Assembly (NCBI GenBank): GCA_036268055.1
Contig: DATAUW010000020.1
Coordinates: 1-63,550 of the forward strand
Length of the DNA stretch: 63,550 bases
Direction: 5' to 3'
Source: Verrucomicrobiia bacterium
Lineage (GTDB): Bacteria > Verrucomicrobiota > Verrucomicrobiia > Limisphaerales > Pedosphaeraceae
Of the stretch, positions 17,940-27,616 are shown one piece after another; the first letter of the stretch is position 1, and every line of letters begins with the position of its first letter. The notes under the pieces are model-generated. The model had not been told where the DNA came from and searched no databases. It was given only the letters and a program-made list of their open reading frames with translations. The position numbers were made by a program, and so were the translations under genes.

Positions 17940-18914
17940 TTACATGATTCGGTCCATTAGTGGCGCGCCATTGCAATAACGATACAGGTTTGCAAGGAAA
18001 TGCGACACCAGCGCTTCGGCTTCGGCGCGTTGTCCGCCGCCAATGTGGGGCGTGATAAAACAATTCGGCGCGGATAAAAGCGGATGTCCGGGCGGCAATG
18101 GCTCGGGCTCCGTCACGTCCAACCACGCGGCGCCAAGATGGCCGGAGTGAAGGGAATTCGCCAGGGCGGATTGATCCACCGTCGCGCCACGGCCGATGTT
18201 GTAAAGGATCGCGCCGGGCTTCATAGCCGCCAGCCGTTCGGCGGAAATAAAATGCGCCGAGTCTTTGTTTGCGGGAAGAATATTTACCACGTGATCGGCA
18301 TCGGCCAGTGCTTGCGGTAATTCCGCCTCGGAAATAATGCGCACTGTTTCATCGCCGCGCGCCTGGCGGCGTAATGCCACCAAGTCCATTTCAAATGGCC
18401 GCAACATTTCCGCCAGCTTCACCGCGATCGCGCCGAATCCAAGCAGCACAACTTTTTGCCGCAACAACAAAGTCGAAGTGCCGCGAAAATCCACCCACTC
18501 GGGCGACCCACTGGCGCAGTTCGAGCCCAGCGCCGAGGGCAGTCTTCGCGCCTGGGCTAGCATGAAGGCGAGGACATGTTCCGCGCAGGGTTGCGCATAG
18601 ACCGTGGAGCTGTTTGTGGCGATTAATCCGCGCGTCTTCGCAAGGGAGCGAAATTCCGGGGTGTCATAACGCGTATAACCGGCGCTGGTCAGGTGCATCC
18701 ACCGGAGCCGCGAAGAGCCCGCGATGTTCAGCAGGTCCGGTTGTCCGAAGGCAACCTCGGCTTCGGCGAACGTGGGATCAGCCTCCGATTTCGCGAGGAC
18801 AGAATTCCCGGGCTTTGAAGGAAAAATAAGTTCGTTTGTACCGACGCCTGTTTTCAACAGTTTCAAGGCCGAATCGGTTAATGGCGCATCGGAAAAAATT
18901 TTGAGCATTTTCAT
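17940..18914 (-). CDS. D-2-hydroxyacid dehydrogenase family oxidoreductase
   Basis: About 324 residues. The NAD-binding glycine motif reads VVLLGFGAIAVKLAE, preceded by the N-terminal catalytic domain. Catalytic residues of the family are visible: Arg in LYNIGRGATVD, Glu in VTEPEPLP, and His in TPHIGGG. Substrate specificity cannot be read; it looks closest to the GhrA/phosphoglycerate-dehydrogenase-like group. ATGs at 18914 and 18908 are both possible, and an open extension reaches 18929. It converges with the OsmC gene, 16 bases apart. Confidence 0.83.
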   Translation of the reverse strand: MKMLKIFSDAPLTDSALKLLKTGVGTNELIFPSKPGNSVLAKSEADPTFAEAEVAFGQPDLLNIAGSSRLRWMHLTSAGYTRYDTPEFRSLAKTRGLIATNSSTVYAQPCAEHVLAFMLAQARRLPSALGSNCASGSPEWVDFRGTSTLLLRQKVVLLGFGAIAVKLAEMLRPFEMDLVALRRQARGDETVRIISEAELPQALADADHVVNILPANKDSAHFISAERLAAMKPGAILYNIGRGATVDQSALANSLHSGHLGAAWLDVTEPEPLPPGHPLLSAPNCFITPHIGGGQRAEAEALVSHFLANLYRYCNGAPLMDRIM

Positions 18915-18974
18915 GCAAGACAACGACAATCGCGCTGCAAGGGCGAGTCTGCAACGGAGAATATTTGAGAGAAA

Positions 18975-19050
<76 letters not shown>

Positions 19051-19288
19051 AACCAAATTATTTTCAATAGCATTCGAAGCATCTGCGCTTCGCATTCTTT
19101 ATCGTATCGCGTCTGGCCACTTTTGCAAGACGCTGAATCTCTTCCATACGTTAAGAGCCGCGTATTTGACGCAAGCTGCAGGTCAAAGGCAAGCTAATTC
19201 GACAGCTCATTCGTCAGGCTTTGGAAGGGCTATTTATACCGTTTTTAGATCAAATGATTTAATTTGCCAGGCATGAAGGAGAAAAGAA

Positions 19289-19471
19289 ATGGCCGACAAG
19301 GAATTGCACTTCAAATTTACCATCGAAATTTTGGCCAGTGGGCGAAAAAACCTGGGCCTCGCGGATTTTTTGTGCCGAACCACAGCATCTTCGCGAATGA
19401 AATGGAAGCAGCTTGCAAGTTTAACACACGGGTTGCTCTCCCGCTTGTTCGCCCGTACATTTCTCAAATGA
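19289..19471 (+). CDS. Small ORF coupled to the exported methyltransferase
   Basis: 60 codons with one of the best ribosome binding sites in the window: AAGGAG seven bases before the ATG. The stop overlaps the next start as ATGA (19468-19471), which would couple its translation to the methyltransferase. The peptide is basic (MADKELHFKFTIEILASG... RLFARTFLK), with no family I recognise and no signal peptide. It may be a leader peptide or a small protein. Chance cannot be excluded. Confidence 0.45.
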   Translation: MADKELHFKFTIEILASGRKNLGLADFLCRTTASSRMKWKQLASLTHGLLSRLFARTFLK

Positions 19472-20220
19472 AAATCCTGCCTCGATTCTGGTGGATGCGA
19501 TTTTTTCTATTGCCGCTCGTGTTCTCATTGGCCGTGCCGGTGCGCGGCGGCGATGGGAAGGAAAATTCCGCGACCAATGTGCCGCCTTATGAAACGCGCG
19601 CGAAGCATGACCCGGACGGCATCGGCAAATTTTATCAAGGCCGCGAGATTGCGCAGGTCATGGGGCATGAAGGCGCATCGTGGCTGGAACGTTCCGATCG
19701 CGAGGCTGAGGAAAATCCGGCATTGCTGGTGGCTGCCTTGCATTTGAAACCGGGCGATGCGGTTGCGGACATCGGCGCCGGGACCGGTTATTACAGCCGG
19801 CGACTTGCGCAACAAGTCGGGCCCGGCGGGATCGTGTACGCCGAAGACATTCAGCCGGAGATGTTGCAGCTGATGACGAATAAAATGGCGGAGGCGGGCA
19901 TTCACAATGTAAAGCCAGTGCTCGGAACCATCACCGATCCCCAGCTTCCGCCCGCGTCAGTGGATTTGATTCTCATGGTGGATGTCTATCATGAGTTCGA
20001 TCATCCGGCGGAAATGACGGCGGCGATGTTGCGCGCGCTCAAGCCGGGCGGACGGCTGGTGTTCGTGGAGTTCCGCGGCGAAGATCCGCAAGTCCGCATC
20101 AAGCCATTGCACAAAATGACCGAGGCGCAAGTGCGCAAGGAAATGTCGGCGTTCCCGGTCAAGTGGGTGCAAACTCTCGAAGTGCTGCCGATCCAGCACA
20201 TCATTATTTTTCAAAAATAA
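19468..20220 (+). CDS. Exported class I SAM-dependent methyltransferase
   Basis: 250 residues from the ATG at 19468. The start is supported by a good signal peptide (WWMRFFLLPLVFSLAVPVRGG). The Rossmann methyltransferase core follows: motif I VADIGAGTGYYSRRLA, an acidic residue after VYAEDIQPEML, and DLILMVDVYHEF before the post-II LKPGGRLVFVEFRGED. Predicted export of a SAM enzyme is odd, because SAM is cytosolic, yet signal-bearing relatives occur in planctomycetes and verrucomicrobia. Substrate unknown. The frame extends upstream to 19264, but that N-terminus has no support. Confidence 0.8.
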   Translation: MKILPRFWWMRFFLLPLVFSLAVPVRGGDGKENSATNVPPYETRAKHDPDGIGKFYQGREIAQVMGHEGASWLERSDREAEENPALLVAALHLKPGDAVADIGAGTGYYSRRLAQQVGPGGIVYAEDIQPEMLQLMTNKMAEAGIHNVKPVLGTITDPQLPPASVDLILMVDVYHEFDHPAEMTAAMLRALKPGGRLVFVEFRGEDPQVRIKPLHKMTEAQVRKEMSAFPVKWVQTLEVLPIQHIIIFQK

Positions 20221-20242
20221 CGTGCCCGGCGGCGCGTGAAAA

Positions 20243-20869
20243 TTATTTCTTCGTGCCGGTGTCGTCGGACTTCGAGGAGGAATCGGTAACAGTTCCCGCC
20301 GGAGCCCCGGCATTGAGTTGCGAGAGGATGGTATCGGTCATATCATTCTCGCCATTGTTATAAAGCAGGATGGGAGTCTGATTGATGCTCTCGGCGGCGG
20401 AATCAATCACAAGGCTGTAACCGGCGGCCTTGGCCTTGGCGGAAATGGCGGCGCGGATGTCCTTGAGAATGTCATCGCGCATGCGCTTCTTGGAAGTGTC
20501 GAGCTGCTCGCGCGCATTTTCTTCAAACTGCCGCATAGTGTTTTCGGTGGTCTTGATTTCAGCAAGCTTGGTCTCGGCGGCAGTCTTGCGCTTGTCGCGT
20601 TCCTCGGCGGTCACGGACTGGTCATTGGCCGCGGCGACGAGCTTGGTGTACTCGTCCTGCTGCTTGACGTAGTCATCGCGAAAACCTTTGTATTCCTTGT
20701 CCATGCCCGTGCCGCGTTCCTTGAGGGCAGCCTCGGCCTGTTCGCGCTTCCAGTATTTGTCAAACACCTTGCGCAGATCAATCGTCGCGACGCGCCCCTG
20801 GGCCATCGCTGGTGAAACCGCAGAAACCAAAAAAACAAAAAGCAATGTTACGCTAAGAATTCTTTTCAT
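20243..20869 (-). CDS. skp: Periplasmic chaperone Skp/OmpH family
   Basis: 208 residues with a signal peptide (ILSVTLLFVFLVSAVSPAMAQ). A VATIDLRKVFDKYWK block follows, then long charged coiled-coil helices (about residues 45-140), and GYSLVIDSAAES near the end, as in OmpH. Skp holds unfolded outer-membrane proteins in the periplasm. It follows bamA by 17 bases on the same strand, the usual bamA-skp order. The C-terminal tail is a Ser/Asp/Lys-rich extension. Confidence 0.9.
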   Translation of the reverse strand: MKRILSVTLLFVFLVSAVSPAMAQGRVATIDLRKVFDKYWKREQAEAALKERGTGMDKEYKGFRDDYVKQQDEYTKLVAAANDQSVTAEERDKRKTAAETKLAEIKTTENTMRQFEENAREQLDTSKKRMRDDILKDIRAAISAKAKAAGYSLVIDSAAESINQTPILLYNNGENDMTDTILSQLNAGAPAGTVTDSSSKSDDTGTKK

Positions 20870-20886
20870 ATATACCTTTAAACTAA

Positions 20887-23376
20887 TCAAAGCGGACGGC
20901 TGAAACCAGCCCCAAATTGGAATTTTCCGCCGTTGCCGTTGAACGTGTCGTGATGAAGCGGGATGCCGTAATCCAATCGCAACGGCCCCAGCGTCGGAAT
21001 GCTCAGGCGGATGCCGAAACCAAAATCGTCACTGTAAGCCCCGGTGTTGCCCGCCGGGAACGCACCAAACGAGAACGGCGGAGAGAACGGCGGCAGAACC
21101 TGGCCGGGGGCGATGAAGCTTCGACCCTGCACTTCCTGGCCACCGTTGCTGTAGGCGCGAGTGGAGACATTGCCGATGTCGTAGAACAATGCAAAGCTCA
21201 GGCGGCTGATGATCGGAATGGTATATTCCGCGGAGGCGAACCAATAAGTATCGCCGCCGATGGGTTCAAACAACTGACCGTCCTGCGAAACTTCGCGCGG
21301 GCTGACGCCGTGGTAGTCAAAGCCGCGCAAGGAATCCTGACCGCCGAGGTAGAAGCGATCGTAGAAAGGAACATCGCCACCGCTCACCGATTGCGTCACG
21401 CCCGCTTTGCCGGAAATTTCCAGCGTGTGATCTTTGGCGATGCCGCGGAAGAACCACGACGATTTCAATTCGAGCCGGTAATAATTGCGGTCGCCCACGG
21501 ACATCGTCCCGGCTAATTGCGTCTCCTGGCCTTTGTTGGCGAGTTCGTAGGAATTCCGCGTGTCATAGGTAAGGGACGCGCCGAAACGGGAAACGATCGT
21601 ATCGCCCGCGTTTTGAAGAATGGAAGTGGGAGCGTTGGTGTTGACATTGAAGATGCCAATGTCTTCCACATTATAACTAACGCTGCCGATCAGGAAATCG
21701 CTGCCGAGCGCGCGCGTCAGACTCACCTTCGCGCCGGTGCGGGCCACATCATAAAGACTATCGAGGCTCACGAAGTTTTGCACCGAGCGATAAAGGTCAA
21801 CACCCAGGGCGAGCTTGCGGTTCAGGAACCACGGCTCAACGAACGAGACCAAATAATCCTGCAACTCCGTGCCGAGTTGGACGCGCAAACGGAATTTCTG
21901 GCCGCCACCGGTGAAGTAAGGCGGATGGAACAAATCGAAATTCGCCTGGCTGACTTCAGCGTAAGCAAAAATACTCTCGACCGTATTGAAGCCTGCGCCG
22001 AAGGTGAAATTACCGGTGGATTTTTCATCCACGCCCACGATCAGGTCGTCGTGGTTCGGCACATCGGTTCCAGCAGGCTTGGTATCCACCTTCTCGAAGA
22101 ACGAGAGACCTTCAAGACGTTCCTTGCTGCGGCGGATGCGCACCATGTCAAAAACATCGCCGGGAGAAACAGCCAATTCGCGGCGGATGACTTTGTCCTT
22201 TGTCTTGACGTTGCCTTTGATCAGGATTTTTTCGATGAAAACCTTATCGCCTTCTTCGATGTTATATTCCAAATCCATCGTGCCAGTATCCGTGTTCGGG
22301 ATGCGGGTCACGTTCAGGTTGGGAGTTTGATCACGGACATTTATATATCCCTTCGCGCCGTAAAAATCCTCGATGGCCTTCGTATCATGTTCGAGATGGT
22401 CCGGCGTGAACGTCAGGCCCACGTCCGCTTCAAGACCGTGGACACCGATTTTTTCCTTCGAGCGGCTTTCGACATGTTCGCGCTTGAGGCCCTGGATGAT
22501 TTGGTCGGTCGTAAAAAGTTTGTTTCCCTTGATGGTCACCGAACCGACTTTGTAAGGATGGCCTTCAAAAATGACGAACTCGATCCGCATCGTCTTCGGG
22601 GTGGGATTGATGAAGCGAACTTCCTTGATCTCGAAATCAATGTAGCCGGCGTTGTGATAAAATTCGATCAGCTTCTCCTTATCATCCTCGAACTGGTCTT
22701 CCTTGTAGATGCCGCTGCGTGTGAGCCACGAGAACATCCAGTGCTTGCGAGTCTTGATGACGTGCCGCAATTTTTTCAGCGAGAAGGCATGCGCGCCGTT
22801 GAAATCCACTTCCGTGATTTTGATCTTCGGCGTTTCCTGGATCTGGAAAGTGACGTTCGCGCGGCCGGCTTCATAATCAAAATTGCCGAGCACATATTTT
22901 ACCGTCGTCCGCTGGTAACCGGATTTTTCGTAAGCCTTCTGGATCTCCAAACAGTCGTTAAAAAGTTTTCGCTCGTCCAACGGGTCGCCGATTTTGGACG
23001 TCAATTTTTTCATCAACTTCGCAGTCGTGAATTTTGTGTTCCCCTGGAAGGTGATGCCCGTGAGCCGGAACTTGCCCTGCAGGATGTAAGTCAGCACCAC
23101 GCCCTGATCGTTGCGCTGATCGGTCACGCGGATGTTGGAAAAGAAACCGGTGGCGTAAAGATTCAGGACATCGTGGTCCACGCTCGCCGCGATATAAATG
23201 TCGTTCGTCTTGACGTGGATGTTGGCGCGGATGAGTTCGTCACTGGCGACCTGCGGGCCGACGTTCGTCACGACGATGGCGGCGATTTTCTCGTAACCAG
23301 TTTGGGCCGATGCCGCCGGGAGCCAGCAGAAGAACAATAGCAGCCAGAGGCCGCCGTGGCGGATCAACAATTTCAT
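20887..23376 (-). CDS. bamA: Outer membrane assembly factor BamA
   Basis: 829 residues. After a signal peptide (LLLFFCWLPAASAQ) come POTRA domains, recognisable from repeats such as GITFQGNTKFTTAKLMKKLTS, KITEVDFNGAHAFSLKKLR and VTIKGNKLFTTDQI. A 16-strand surface-antigen barrel starts near residue 450. VRGF-like motif: SLRGFDYHGVSPRE. The protein ends in Leu after FGAGFSRP rather than the aromatic common at barrel C-termini. It folds beta-barrel proteins into the outer membrane, so the organism is diderm. The gene sits between dnaB and skp. Confidence 0.94.
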   Translation of the reverse strand: MKLLIRHGGLWLLLFFCWLPAASAQTGYEKIAAIVVTNVGPQVASDELIRANIHVKTNDIYIAASVDHDVLNLYATGFFSNIRVTDQRNDQGVVLTYILQGKFRLTGITFQGNTKFTTAKLMKKLTSKIGDPLDERKLFNDCLEIQKAYEKSGYQRTTVKYVLGNFDYEAGRANVTFQIQETPKIKITEVDFNGAHAFSLKKLRHVIKTRKHWMFSWLTRSGIYKEDQFEDDKEKLIEFYHNAGYIDFEIKEVRFINPTPKTMRIEFVIFEGHPYKVGSVTIKGNKLFTTDQIIQGLKREHVESRSKEKIGVHGLEADVGLTFTPDHLEHDTKAIEDFYGAKGYINVRDQTPNLNVTRIPNTDTGTMDLEYNIEEGDKVFIEKILIKGNVKTKDKVIRRELAVSPGDVFDMVRIRRSKERLEGLSFFEKVDTKPAGTDVPNHDDLIVGVDEKSTGNFTFGAGFNTVESIFAYAEVSQANFDLFHPPYFTGGGQKFRLRVQLGTELQDYLVSFVEPWFLNRKLALGVDLYRSVQNFVSLDSLYDVARTGAKVSLTRALGSDFLIGSVSYNVEDIGIFNVNTNAPTSILQNAGDTIVSRFGASLTYDTRNSYELANKGQETQLAGTMSVGDRNYYRLELKSSWFFRGIAKDHTLEISGKAGVTQSVSGGDVPFYDRFYLGGQDSLRGFDYHGVSPREVSQDGQLFEPIGGDTYWFASAEYTIPIISRLSFALFYDIGNVSTRAYSNGGQEVQGRSFIAPGQVLPPFSPPFSFGAFPAGNTGAYSDDFGFGIRLSIPTLGPLRLDYGIPLHHDTFNGNGGKFQFGAGFSRPL

Positions 23377-23379
23377 CAC

Positions 23380-24846
23380 TTATTTTTCAGTCGGCACATC
23401 TTCATCACTGACTTTCGCTGCACTCTCAAACCGCGTGTACGATTTGAGGAACGTCAAATGGACATCCCCGGTCGGGCCGTTGCGTTGTTTCGCGATCAGC
23501 AGGTTCACCGGCACCGCATCCTGCTCCTCGCCGCCCGCGGCGTCATCACTATCGTCCCGGCTGGGCTTATACAACAGACACACGAGGTCGGCATCTTGCT
23601 CAATCGCGCCGGATTCACGCAAGTCCGAAAGTCGCGGCTTGCGGTCCTTGTCCTTCTCGAGTTCGCGGTTCAACTGGCTTAGGACGATGACGGGAACATC
23701 CAGTTCCTTCGCCAGCGACTTGATTCCATTCGAGATGTCCGCAATCTCCTGCTGCCGGTTCTCTGCCCGGCGCGCAGTAGAATGGAGGAGTTGCAAGTAG
23801 TCAATCACAAAGAGCTTAATGCCGAATTGCTGCGACATCCGCCGGGCCTTGGCGCGAAGCTGCAAAATGGACAACCCGGAAGAGTCATCAATAAAGAGTG
23901 GCGCGCTCGCCAGTTTGCCGGCGGCGCCCGTCAGCTTCGGAAAATCGCGCTCGGCAAGGAAGCCTTCGCGGACATTGCGCAGGTTTACCCGGGAACGCGA
24001 ACACAGCATGCGCAGCACCAGCGAGTCCGAAGTCATTTCCAAACTGAAAACTCCCACGGGAATTTTTTCCTCGATGGCTACGTGCTCGGCAATATTCATC
24101 GCGAGCGAAGTTTTGCCCATGCTCGGTCGCGCGGCGACGACGATCATTTCACCGCCGTGCAATCCGCTGGTCATTTTGTCCAGATCGGGAAATCCGGTGG
24201 CGACACCCGTAAGCATTCCCTGGCGCTGATGATAATCTTCAATCGTGCTGATCGCCTTCTTGACCAGCTCCTTGATTTTGTCCGTCTTGCCTTCGACGCG
24301 CGTTTCGCTGATGCGCAAAATATCGCGTTCCACTTCATCGAGCAAACCGTCCACTTCGCCCTCATGCTCGTACACCCGCGCGACGACATCCGTGCAAGTC
24401 TGGATCATTTTGCGCAGGACAAATTTCTCGAGAACGATGTCGAGGTAGTAACTTAAATTCGCCGCGGACGGGACGGTGTCGGGCAGGGAATTGAGATACA
24501 CCAGCCCGCCGACTTCTTCGAGGCGTTGCTTATTTTTGAGACGTTGCTGGAGCGTGATGATGTCAATGGCCTCGCGCGTGTCGTACATCTCCGTGAGCGT
24601 TTCAAAAACCACCTGGTGGCGCAGATCATAAAAAACCTCGGCGCCGGATTTGAATTTCTCCACGCACTCGCCGATGCATTCGTTCGGGGAAAGCAGGATG
24701 CAACCCAGGACGCCTTGCTCCGCCTCGGGCGAGTGCGGGGGCAGGCGGTCAACGCGCGACGCAGCCTCGGAAAATCCCGATTTCTTGCGGCGGGATTTTT
24801 TCAAGTCAGGTGCGCCGTCCGCGCCTTCGGATGCTGAGTCAATCAT
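23380..24846 (-). CDS. dnaB: Replicative DNA helicase DnaB
   Basis: 488 residues from the ATG at 24846. The N-terminal DnaB domain begins LPPHSPEAEQGVLGCILLSP. The RecA-like C-terminal domain has Walker A ARPSMGKTSLAMN, Walker B KLFVIDYLQLL, and the arginine-finger region IVLSQLNRELEKDKDRKP. No intein is present. The first 25 residues are a basic, non-conserved tail. The frame is open to 24918, but MIDSASEG is the more reasonable start. Its stop is three bases from the bamA start, so the dnaB-bamA-skp run is probably co-transcribed. Confidence 0.95.
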   Translation of the reverse strand: MIDSASEGADGAPDLKKSRRKKSGFSEAASRVDRLPPHSPEAEQGVLGCILLSPNECIGECVEKFKSGAEVFYDLRHQVVFETLTEMYDTREAIDIITLQQRLKNKQRLEEVGGLVYLNSLPDTVPSAANLSYYLDIVLEKFVLRKMIQTCTDVVARVYEHEGEVDGLLDEVERDILRISETRVEGKTDKIKELVKKAISTIEDYHQRQGMLTGVATGFPDLDKMTSGLHGGEMIVVAARPSMGKTSLAMNIAEHVAIEEKIPVGVFSLEMTSDSLVLRMLCSRSRVNLRNVREGFLAERDFPKLTGAAGKLASAPLFIDDSSGLSILQLRAKARRMSQQFGIKLFVIDYLQLLHSTARRAENRQQEIADISNGIKSLAKELDVPVIVLSQLNRELEKDKDRKPRLSDLRESGAIEQDADLVCLLYKPSRDDSDDAAGGEEQDAVPVNLLIAKQRNGPTGDVHLTFLKSYTRFESAAKVSDEDVPTEK

Positions 24847-25705
24847 CCCACAAGCAAAACGAAATTTGCGGAGTGAAGCAAATTCAATCCTCGCGCGATG
24901 GCCAAATCTTAATAACACGCATTCACAAGTTGTTCACAAACGCATAAGTTTTTAAACTTTTTGCGAATTGCCAGGCCGCGAAGGTTTAGCGTTATCGGCA
25001 ACCAACTTTCGGTGCTGCCGCTTAAATATTTTTTCCCTCCGTTAAGCGAGCTTATCCGGACTTACGCGAACTTATCCGAGCCAACGCGAACTTATCCGAA
25101 CTTTTTGGCTCGTTTGGCATCTTGAAGATCCGAACCAAATGGCGTTTTTTATCCATCCCGCCATTTATATATCCGTCCTTAGCCGTTCCATGTTCTATCA
25201 AAGAACCGTCCCCACCATGCCATATCCCTCAAACCCAGTCCACCCTTCCATAGGTTACAAAATGAAAATTTCTTGGACCTCAAAACGAGCCATTCTTCCA
25301 TCCCTTTCACCGTTTAATCTCTCCACCGTCGGCTCCGCCAACCCATCGCGCCCCAACTAAGGGAGGGCGAGCGTACTCGCGAGCCGTAAACAAACCCACC
25401 CGCTCCACCCGTCCATAACCTCCCGAAAAACCCACCGCTTCTCATTAATCTCCAGCTTCAGCGGGGGAACCTGCAACTCATCCAAGCCCACTATCCCGAG
25501 CGCAGCGAGGCCACCGCATTCCCTGGAACCAACCTCTCCAAACCTCATTTGTCCCGTCCGTCCCTTAGTCCTCTACCTGCCGTCATCTGCACCACGCCAC
25601 AATTCGCTTGCCCTTCGCCGGACGGCGTTTAATGTGATACGCAGCGTCCATGACGCCGGAGAAAACGCCGTGAAGGTTCGCGGCCGCAAAGCCTAAGAAA
25701 ATTAA
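24847..25705. other. Long noncoding spacer upstream of dnaB
   Basis: About 860 bases between divergent dnaB and the propeller gene. Near dnaB there is one DnaA-box-like TTGTTCACA (24930-24938) and then the 3 x 20 bp repeat. The part from 25140 to 25650 is strongly C-rich on the plus strand, with many CC and TCC steps. It also has a segment, GGGCGAGCGTACTCGCGAGCC near 25365-25386, that looks like a verrucomicrobial interspersed repeat. Two short frames here (25139-25360, 25357-25548) have biased, low-complexity translations and I do not regard them as genes. Confidence 0.7.
25041..25100. repeat. Three tandem 20-bp direct repeats upstream of dnaB
   Basis: Three consecutive 20-bp units share the core GCGARCTTATCCGR. 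CTTATCC starts at exactly 25051, 25071 and 25091. A 20-bp period is close to two helical turns, as expected for protein sites on one DNA face. The TTATCC half resembles a DnaA box (TTATCCACA), but CACA is absent. Confidence 0.8.
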
Positions 25706-27406
25706 ATGTCAGCGTTGAAATTATTTTTTAGCCAGGGACGGAACGAGCCTTTCAAAATTTGCGCCGTGATCGCGCGCGCCGCGGCGGTGTCGCTTTGCGG
25801 ATTTTTCGCGTGTGCCGCGCCCGAGGCTTTTGCGCAAACGAACATTCTGGAGATTCCCATCACGCGGCAGGCGCCCGTGACCCCCACCAGCATCACTTAT
25901 GGCCCGGACGGCAATTATTGGTTCACCGAATCTGCCGGCGACAATGGCGTCATCGGACGCATCAATCCAACGGATAATTTATTTGGCGAAGTCGGCCTGA
26001 CGAATAATCCCAACGCCCTGCCGCGCGGCATCGTGACCGGGCCGGATGGCAACATGTGGTTCACCGAGCAGGGCGCGAACGCCATCGGTCGCATGCAGAC
26101 CAACGGCAATTATTTGGAATATCTTTTGACGAATATTGACGCGACTCCCGCTACCATCACTGTCGGGCCAGACAGCAATCTTTGGTTTATCGAATACAAG
26201 CTCAGCAAAATTGCCAAATTTAATCCTTACAATCCGACCAACAACCTGCGGCAGGTGATTTATCAGGAATACGGTCCGTTTGAAACCAGCACACGCTTCG
26301 GCGCGCCGGGAACGAACGCCGAATTGTATGACTTGACGAGCGGTCCGGATGGAAATCTTTGGTTCACCCAGGCGACTTACGGCGAGGTGGGCAAGCTGAC
26401 CACGAACGGCGTGGCCACTTTATATACGGTTCCCTCAACCAATAGCCAGCCGCTCACCATCGTCACCGGGCCGGACGGCGCGATGTGGTTTACCGAATTC
26501 AATACGAATCAAATCGGGCGCATCACCACGGACGGAACCTCCATCAAAGAATTTACCATTCCCTTATATCCGGGCGCAGCCAACTTCCCGGAGCCCTATG
26601 ACATCATTACCGGACCGGATGGAAATATGTGGTTCACCGAATATCTCGGCAGCGCTATCGCCCGTCTCACACTCAACGGCATCGTCACGATTTTTCCGAC
26701 GCCCACGCCATTCTCGCTGCCCACCTATCTCGCCACCGGCGCCGGCACACCCGGCGGAGATTCCAATATTTATTTCGGCGAATTCGCCAGCGAGGGCAGC
26801 ACGACCATTGATGACGCCATCGCCTTGTTATACGTCTCGCAATCGCTGAATTTCACGAATGGAAATCTCACCGGCTCGGGGACGTCCTTCAACGGTCTCC
26901 TCGGCACGTTCCAGAACTCCACCGCGATCAATACCGTGACCGTTTATTGGGGCGACGGCACCTTCAGCACCCTTGGCTTCAATAATGCCACCGCCAATAG
27001 CTCGACGACCATTACGAACATCGTCATCGCCAATTCCATGACGAACACCAACACGCTCACCGTGACCAATGTCACGCCCATCGCCACAAACGGAAACAAC
27101 GGCACGTTTCAAATTTTTGCCAACCACGCCTATCGCAGTATGACGAATTATTCCATCGGCGTGCAGATCATTGATGCGCGCGGCGACTACATGGTGGCCA
27201 CCAATCTGGTGGCGGCGCCAAGCGGCGGCATGGTGGCATTTCACATGAGCGGCACGAACATGGTGTTAACCTGGCCCGGCGCGAATTTCATCCTCCAATC
27301 AGCGCCGTCTCCCGCCGGTGCCTGGAACAATATTTCCGGCGCCACGAGCCCGTACACCAACGCCGTTTCCAGTTCGCCAAAATTTTTCCGGTTGAAAGCG
27401 TTCTAA
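25706..27406 (+). CDS. Exported Vgb-like beta-propeller protein
   Basis: 566 residues. A signal region ends at about residue 44 (EAFAQTN). Six clear repeats of the type TGPDGNMWFTE...IGRI follow, plus a degenerate seventh (GGDSNIYFGEF), the signature of virginiamycin-B-lyase (streptogramin lyase) propellers. After the propeller (about residue 380) comes a Thr/Asn-rich beta region with a VTVYWGDGTFSTLGF stretch. The C-terminal block FILQSAPSPAGAWNNISG... FFRLKAF resembles tails of many exported verrucomicrobial proteins. Lyase activity is not implied; most such proteins are uncharacterised. It probably acts outside the cytoplasm. Confidence 0.8.
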   Translation: MSALKLFFSQGRNEPFKICAVIARAAAVSLCGFFACAAPEAFAQTNILEIPITRQAPVTPTSITYGPDGNYWFTESAGDNGVIGRINPTDNLFGEVGLTNNPNALPRGIVTGPDGNMWFTEQGANAIGRMQTNGNYLEYLLTNIDATPATITVGPDSNLWFIEYKLSKIAKFNPYNPTNNLRQVIYQEYGPFETSTRFGAPGTNAELYDLTSGPDGNLWFTQATYGEVGKLTTNGVATLYTVPSTNSQPLTIVTGPDGAMWFTEFNTNQIGRITTDGTSIKEFTIPLYPGAANFPEPYDIITGPDGNMWFTEYLGSAIARLTLNGIVTIFPTPTPFSLPTYLATGAGTPGGDSNIYFGEFASEGSTTIDDAIALLYVSQSLNFTNGNLTGSGTSFNGLLGTFQNSTAINTVTVYWGDGTFSTLGFNNATANSSTTITNIVIANSMTNTNTLTVTNVTPIATNGNNGTFQIFANHAYRSMTNYSIGVQIIDARGDYMVATNLVAAPSGGMVAFHMSGTNMVLTWPGANFILQSAPSPAGAWNNISGATSPYTNAVSSSPKFFRLKAF

Positions 27407-27616
27407 GAGTACCGAATCCGTTGGGAGCGCGGGTCTGCGACTCGCATCAATTTCCGCAAAGATTGCCGCTTCCGACTGGCACATGTTTTGGCACACCCAA
27501 ATCCTGTTTTGCTGTCCGATCGGCTCCGCTTGACTCGCTGCCGTTCGTAAATAGACTCTCCTCATGTATTTGAAAAATAATTCCGGCCATGCCTCGCAGC
27601 GCGCCGTTTCCCCGGC

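Noticed and set aside
21517-23340. 607-codon plus-strand frame over bamA
   Set aside because: Antisense shadow of bamA, whose POTRA and barrel motifs are clear.
25041-25100. CRISPR array
   Set aside because: Three direct repeats with no unique spacers and no cas genes; better read as binding sites.
25139-25360. 73-codon frame in the C-rich spacer
   Set aside because: Composition follows the spacer bias; no ribosome site and no family.
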